Of a stretch of 10,218 nt of DNA, positions 8,855 through 10,218 are shown in pieces. The first letter of the stretch is position 1. Each line of letters opens with the position of its first letter. A program made the position numbers and the translations under genes. The notes under the pieces are model-generated. The model saw only the letters and a program-made list of their open reading frames with translations. It had not been told where the DNA came from and ran no database searches. Origin of the DNA: Nocardioides sp. (lineage in GTDB: Bacteria; Actinomycetota; Actinomycetes; Propionibacteriales; Nocardioidaceae); assembly GCA_029264225.1 (NCBI GenBank), contig JARICB010000123.1:1-10218 (forward strand). The letters are read 5' to 3'.

Positions 8855-8860
8855 AGCCTA
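8855..8860 (-). promoter_or_regulatory. Probable -10 element of argS (leaderless transcript)
   Basis: The minus strand reads TAGGCT, then seven bases (GCCCCGC), then the GTG start at 8847. A TANNNT box seven to eight bases before the start codon is the hallmark of leaderless genes in Actinobacteria, where transcription begins on the first base of the start codon. There is no clear -35 box and no purine-rich ribosome binding site. This is a pattern match, not proof. Confidence 0.45.
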
Positions 8861-8890
8861 TCGGCGCGACTGCCACCAATCCGAACCGGT

Positions 8891-8920
8891 TTCACTGTGC
8901 GCACTCGCGGGTTGTAGGGT
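8891..8920 (+). promoter_or_regulatory. Possible promoter of tRNA-Arg
   Basis: TTCACT at 8891-8896 and TAGGGT at 8915-8920 are separated by 18 bases, an acceptable -35/-10 pair for a housekeeping sigma factor. Transcription would start a few bases before the tRNA at 8934. The match to TTGACA is only partial. Confidence 0.35.
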
Positions 8921-8933
8921 CTGCTTCGCGCAC

Positions 8934-9006
8934 GCCTCCGTAGCTCAGGGGATAGAGCACTGGTTTCCGGTACCAGGTGCCGCAGGTTCGAATCCTGCCG
9001 GGGGCA
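8934..9006 (+). tRNA. tRNA-Arg (anticodon CCG)
   Basis: The 73-base gene folds into a full cloverleaf. The acceptor stem is GCCTCCG with CGGGGGC (one T-G pair), the D-arm is GCTC-AGGGGATA-GAGC, and the anticodon stem is CTGGT/ACCAG. The seven-base loop TTCCGGT puts CCG at positions 34-36. The T-arm is GCAGG-TTCGAAT-CCTGC and the discriminator base is A. The 3' CCA is not encoded (CGC follows), so it must be added after transcription. It reads codon CGG, which is abundant in GC-rich genomes. It diverges from argS, whose product charges it. Confidence 0.95.
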
Positions 9007-9030
9007 CGCAGTGATGTCTACGGACATCGA

Positions 9031-9066
9031 GAACACCCGAACCCACCTACGTAGGTTCGGGTGTTC
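9031..9066 (+). terminator. Strong inverted repeat, probable two-way terminator
   Basis: GAACACCCGAACC at 9031-9043 is perfectly complementary to GGTTCGGGTGTTC at 9054-9066, a 13-bp stem around a 10-base loop. On the + strand it is followed by a broken T-tract (TTGTCTCT), 25 bases after the tRNA. On the minus strand it lies 15 bases after the LCP gene stop, with few T residues after it. Its place between two converging transcripts fits a shared terminator. The loop region also contains the 12-base palindrome ACCTACGTAGGT (9045-9056), which can form a small alternative hairpin. Confidence 0.75.
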
Positions 9067-9081
9067 TTGTCTCTGCCCGAC

Positions 9082-10002
9082 TCAGCAGCCGCGCAGGGTC
9101 GCATCCCTACGGGCGGCGTTGCCCAGCCGACGGGCCTGAGCGACGTTCGGGAAGACCACGCTCTGCCCGGCGGTGGAGCCGACCCGGCCGCCGATGACAC
9201 AGGTAGTGATCTTGCTGGGCTCGACCTGGGCCACGGCCTGGGCCAACTCGAAGAGCTCCGCCGGTCCGACATTGGTCGACATGTTGCGCATCACCGTCAT
9301 CACCCCCCGCTCGATGAAGCCGGGCCGGTCGGCCTGCGAGCGGATCCGGGCGTGGATGCCGCGCAGCGTGCGCTGTTGATTGGCAGAGCGGTCGAAGTCG
9401 CCACCGACGAGTTCCTTGCGGATGCGGGAGAACGCCATCGCGTCGTACCCGCCCAAGCGGATGCGGCCGGTCGGGAAACCCTCCTTCTTCAGGTAGGGGT
9501 CCTTGAACCGGCGCGGGTTGCGGACCTCGATGCCGCCGATGTCGTCGACCATGTTCTCGAAGAACGGGAACCTCGAGACCATGACGTAGTCCGGGCTGAT
9601 GCCGATCAGGTTGCTCACCGCTCCGGCCATCGCCTGCGGACCGCCGAAGTAGAGCGCCGAGTTGATCTTCTGCATGCCGTGACCGGGGATCGCGACCCAG
9701 GAGTCGCGCGGTATGCCGATCGCGGTGGCCGCGTCCGTGCGGGTATTGATGCCGATCAACTGGAGCGCGTCACCGCGGCTGCGGTTCATGGCTTCGCCCG
9801 GCCGGGCGTCGGAACCGACCGCCAGGATCCAGATGACGTCCGGACCGACCGAGACGCCAGCGACCCGCTTGACCCGGACCAGTTCGACGTTGTCGGGCTG
9901 CACGGCCGAGTCCGGTACGACGAGGGCTGCGGCCGCCAGCACCAGGACGAGCAGCCCGGTTCGCGCCGTCCGGAGAAGACGACCGCGGATCACCCCAGCC
10001 AT
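9082..10002 (-). CDS. LytR-CpsA-Psr (LCP) family cell-wall polymer ligase
   Basis: LCP proteins transfer lipid-linked glycopolymers (teichoic acid, capsule or arabinogalactan-like chains) onto peptidoglycan at the outer face of the membrane. The 306-residue product has a basic N-terminus, one membrane segment at about 15-35 and then a single extracellular LCP domain. Conserved parts are LAVGSDARPGE (Asp65), SRGDALQLIGI (Arg76, Asp78), GIPRDSWV (Arg99, Asp100), FSRIRKE (191-197) and GDFDRSANQQR (201-211), the polyprenyl-phosphate and catalytic residues of the family. There is no C-terminal LytR_C domain. The ATG at 10002 is preferred because AAGGGG lies eight bases before it; an in-frame GTG at 10011 would touch that site. 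The start shares a base with the upstream stop (TGATG). The exact polymer cannot be told. Confidence 0.92.
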   Translation of the reverse strand: MAGVIRGRLLRTARTGLLVLVLAAAALVVPDSAVQPDNVELVRVKRVAGVSVGPDVIWILAVGSDARPGEAMNRSRGDALQLIGINTRTDAATAIGIPRDSWVAIPGHGMQKINSALYFGGPQAMAGAVSNLIGISPDYVMVSRFPFFENMVDDIGGIEVRNPRRFKDPYLKKEGFPTGRIRLGGYDAMAFSRIRKELVGGDFDRSANQQRTLRGIHARIRSQADRPGFIERGVMTVMRNMSTNVGPAELFELAQAVAQVEPSKITTCVIGGRVGSTAGQSVVFPNVAQARRLGNAARRDATLRGC

Positions 10003-10218
10003 CACAACCACCCCTTGGAGACGTCGTAGCCGAAGACCTGCCAGTCACCGGATCGTTTGGTCAGGAACAGCCGTCCGCGCACCTGGAGCCGCCCGTTGCG
10101 GGCGCCCCTCGTCCGCATGCGCAGGTCGAAGCGAGCAGTGACCGACCTGGCGTGCCGGTCGACGGCAAGCAGGTCAAGACGCACCTTGCGCATCAATGGC
10201 GTGACGATCTCGCCGTCG
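10002..10218 (-). CDS. C-terminal part of an unknown protein, partial at window edge
   Basis: The minus-strand frame is open from the right edge to a TGA at 10004-10002, giving about 72 residues; the start lies outside the window. An internal TTG/ATG at 10196/10193 is unlikely to be the true start because in-frame coding (DGEIVTPL) continues upstream. The visible sequence is rich in alternating basic and beta-strand residues (VRLDLLAVDRHARSVTARF, GRLFLTKRSGDWQVFGYDV). It ends in YDVSKGWL, which resembles the last strands of an NTF2-like or Mce-associated-type fold; that resemblance is only a guess. I do not recognise a named family. It shares the base A of TGATG with the LCP gene, so the two are probably co-expressed and this protein may be envelope-related. 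Confidence 0.65.
   Translation of the reverse strand, partial: DGEIVTPLMRKVRLDLLAVDRHARSVTARFDLRMRTRGARNGRLQVRGRLFLTKRSGDWQVFGYDVSKGWL
10011..10016 (-). promoter_or_regulatory. Ribosome binding site of the LCP gene
   Basis: AAGGGG on the minus strand lies eight bases before the ATG at 10002, inside the end of the upstream gene. It decides for this ATG against the GTG at 10011, which would directly abut it. Confidence 0.65.

Noticed and set aside
7282..8943. Long + strand open frame of 553 codons opposite argS
   Set aside because: It is antisense to a complete ArgS with all motifs, has no recognisable domain, and runs into the tRNA gene. Long antisense frames are common in GC-rich genes.
8848..9036. 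N-terminal extension of argS reading through the tRNA gene
   Set aside because: The extra residues are the antisense of tRNA-Arg and its terminator, and ArgS homology starts at GTG 8847.
9061..10029. + strand open frame of 322 codons opposite the LCP gene
   Set aside because: It starts inside the terminator stem and is antisense to a clear LCP protein.

Overview
The window is two pieces of DNA that do not belong together. Bases 1 to about 328 are moderate-GC sequence carrying an internal piece of a gammaproteobacterial alanyl-tRNA synthetase gene (alaS, + strand). It looks Moraxellaceae/Psychrobacter-like, judged from memory of family sequences. From about base 329 to the end the DNA is uniformly high-GC with actinobacterial codon use and gene order. 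I would place it in a Nocardioides-like member of the Propionibacteriales, but genus level is inference. Both alaS and the rho gene facing it are cut in mid-gene at the same point, and no mobile element lies there. An assembly or cloning chimera is therefore much more likely than gene transfer.

The actinobacterial part holds a compact minus-strand block. In transcription order it is argS (arginyl-tRNA synthetase), lysA (diaminopimelate decarboxylase), hom (homoserine dehydrogenase with ACT domain), thrC (threonine synthase), thrB (homoserine kinase) and then rho (transcription termination factor, C-terminus lost at the junction). From argS to thrB the genes touch or overlap by a few bases, so they look like one translationally coupled operon. 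Its products make lysine from diaminopimelate and threonine (and the methionine precursor homoserine) from aspartate semialdehyde. rho follows after a 201-base leader with its own extended -10 element and two hairpins. This argS-lysA-hom-thrC-thrB-rho order is the usual actinobacterial arrangement.

A tRNA-Arg(CCG) gene on the + strand diverges from argS across an 86-base spacer. argS itself looks leaderless. A strong inverted repeat, probably a two-way terminator, separates the tRNA from a convergent minus-strand gene for a LytR-CpsA-Psr (LCP) cell-wall ligase. That gene is coupled by a TGATG overlap to an upstream unknown gene that runs off the window.

The most interesting biological signal is rho. 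Its RNA-binding half looks ordinary, but the ATPase half has lost residues normally invariant in Rho: the Walker A lysine is Arg, the catalytic glutamate is Ala, and several basic residues near the RNA loops and subunit interface are changed. The reading frame is open and the changes need more than one base each, so sequencing error is unlikely. This may be a degenerate or repurposed Rho. I saw no CRISPR array, insertion sequence, phage gene or defence system.
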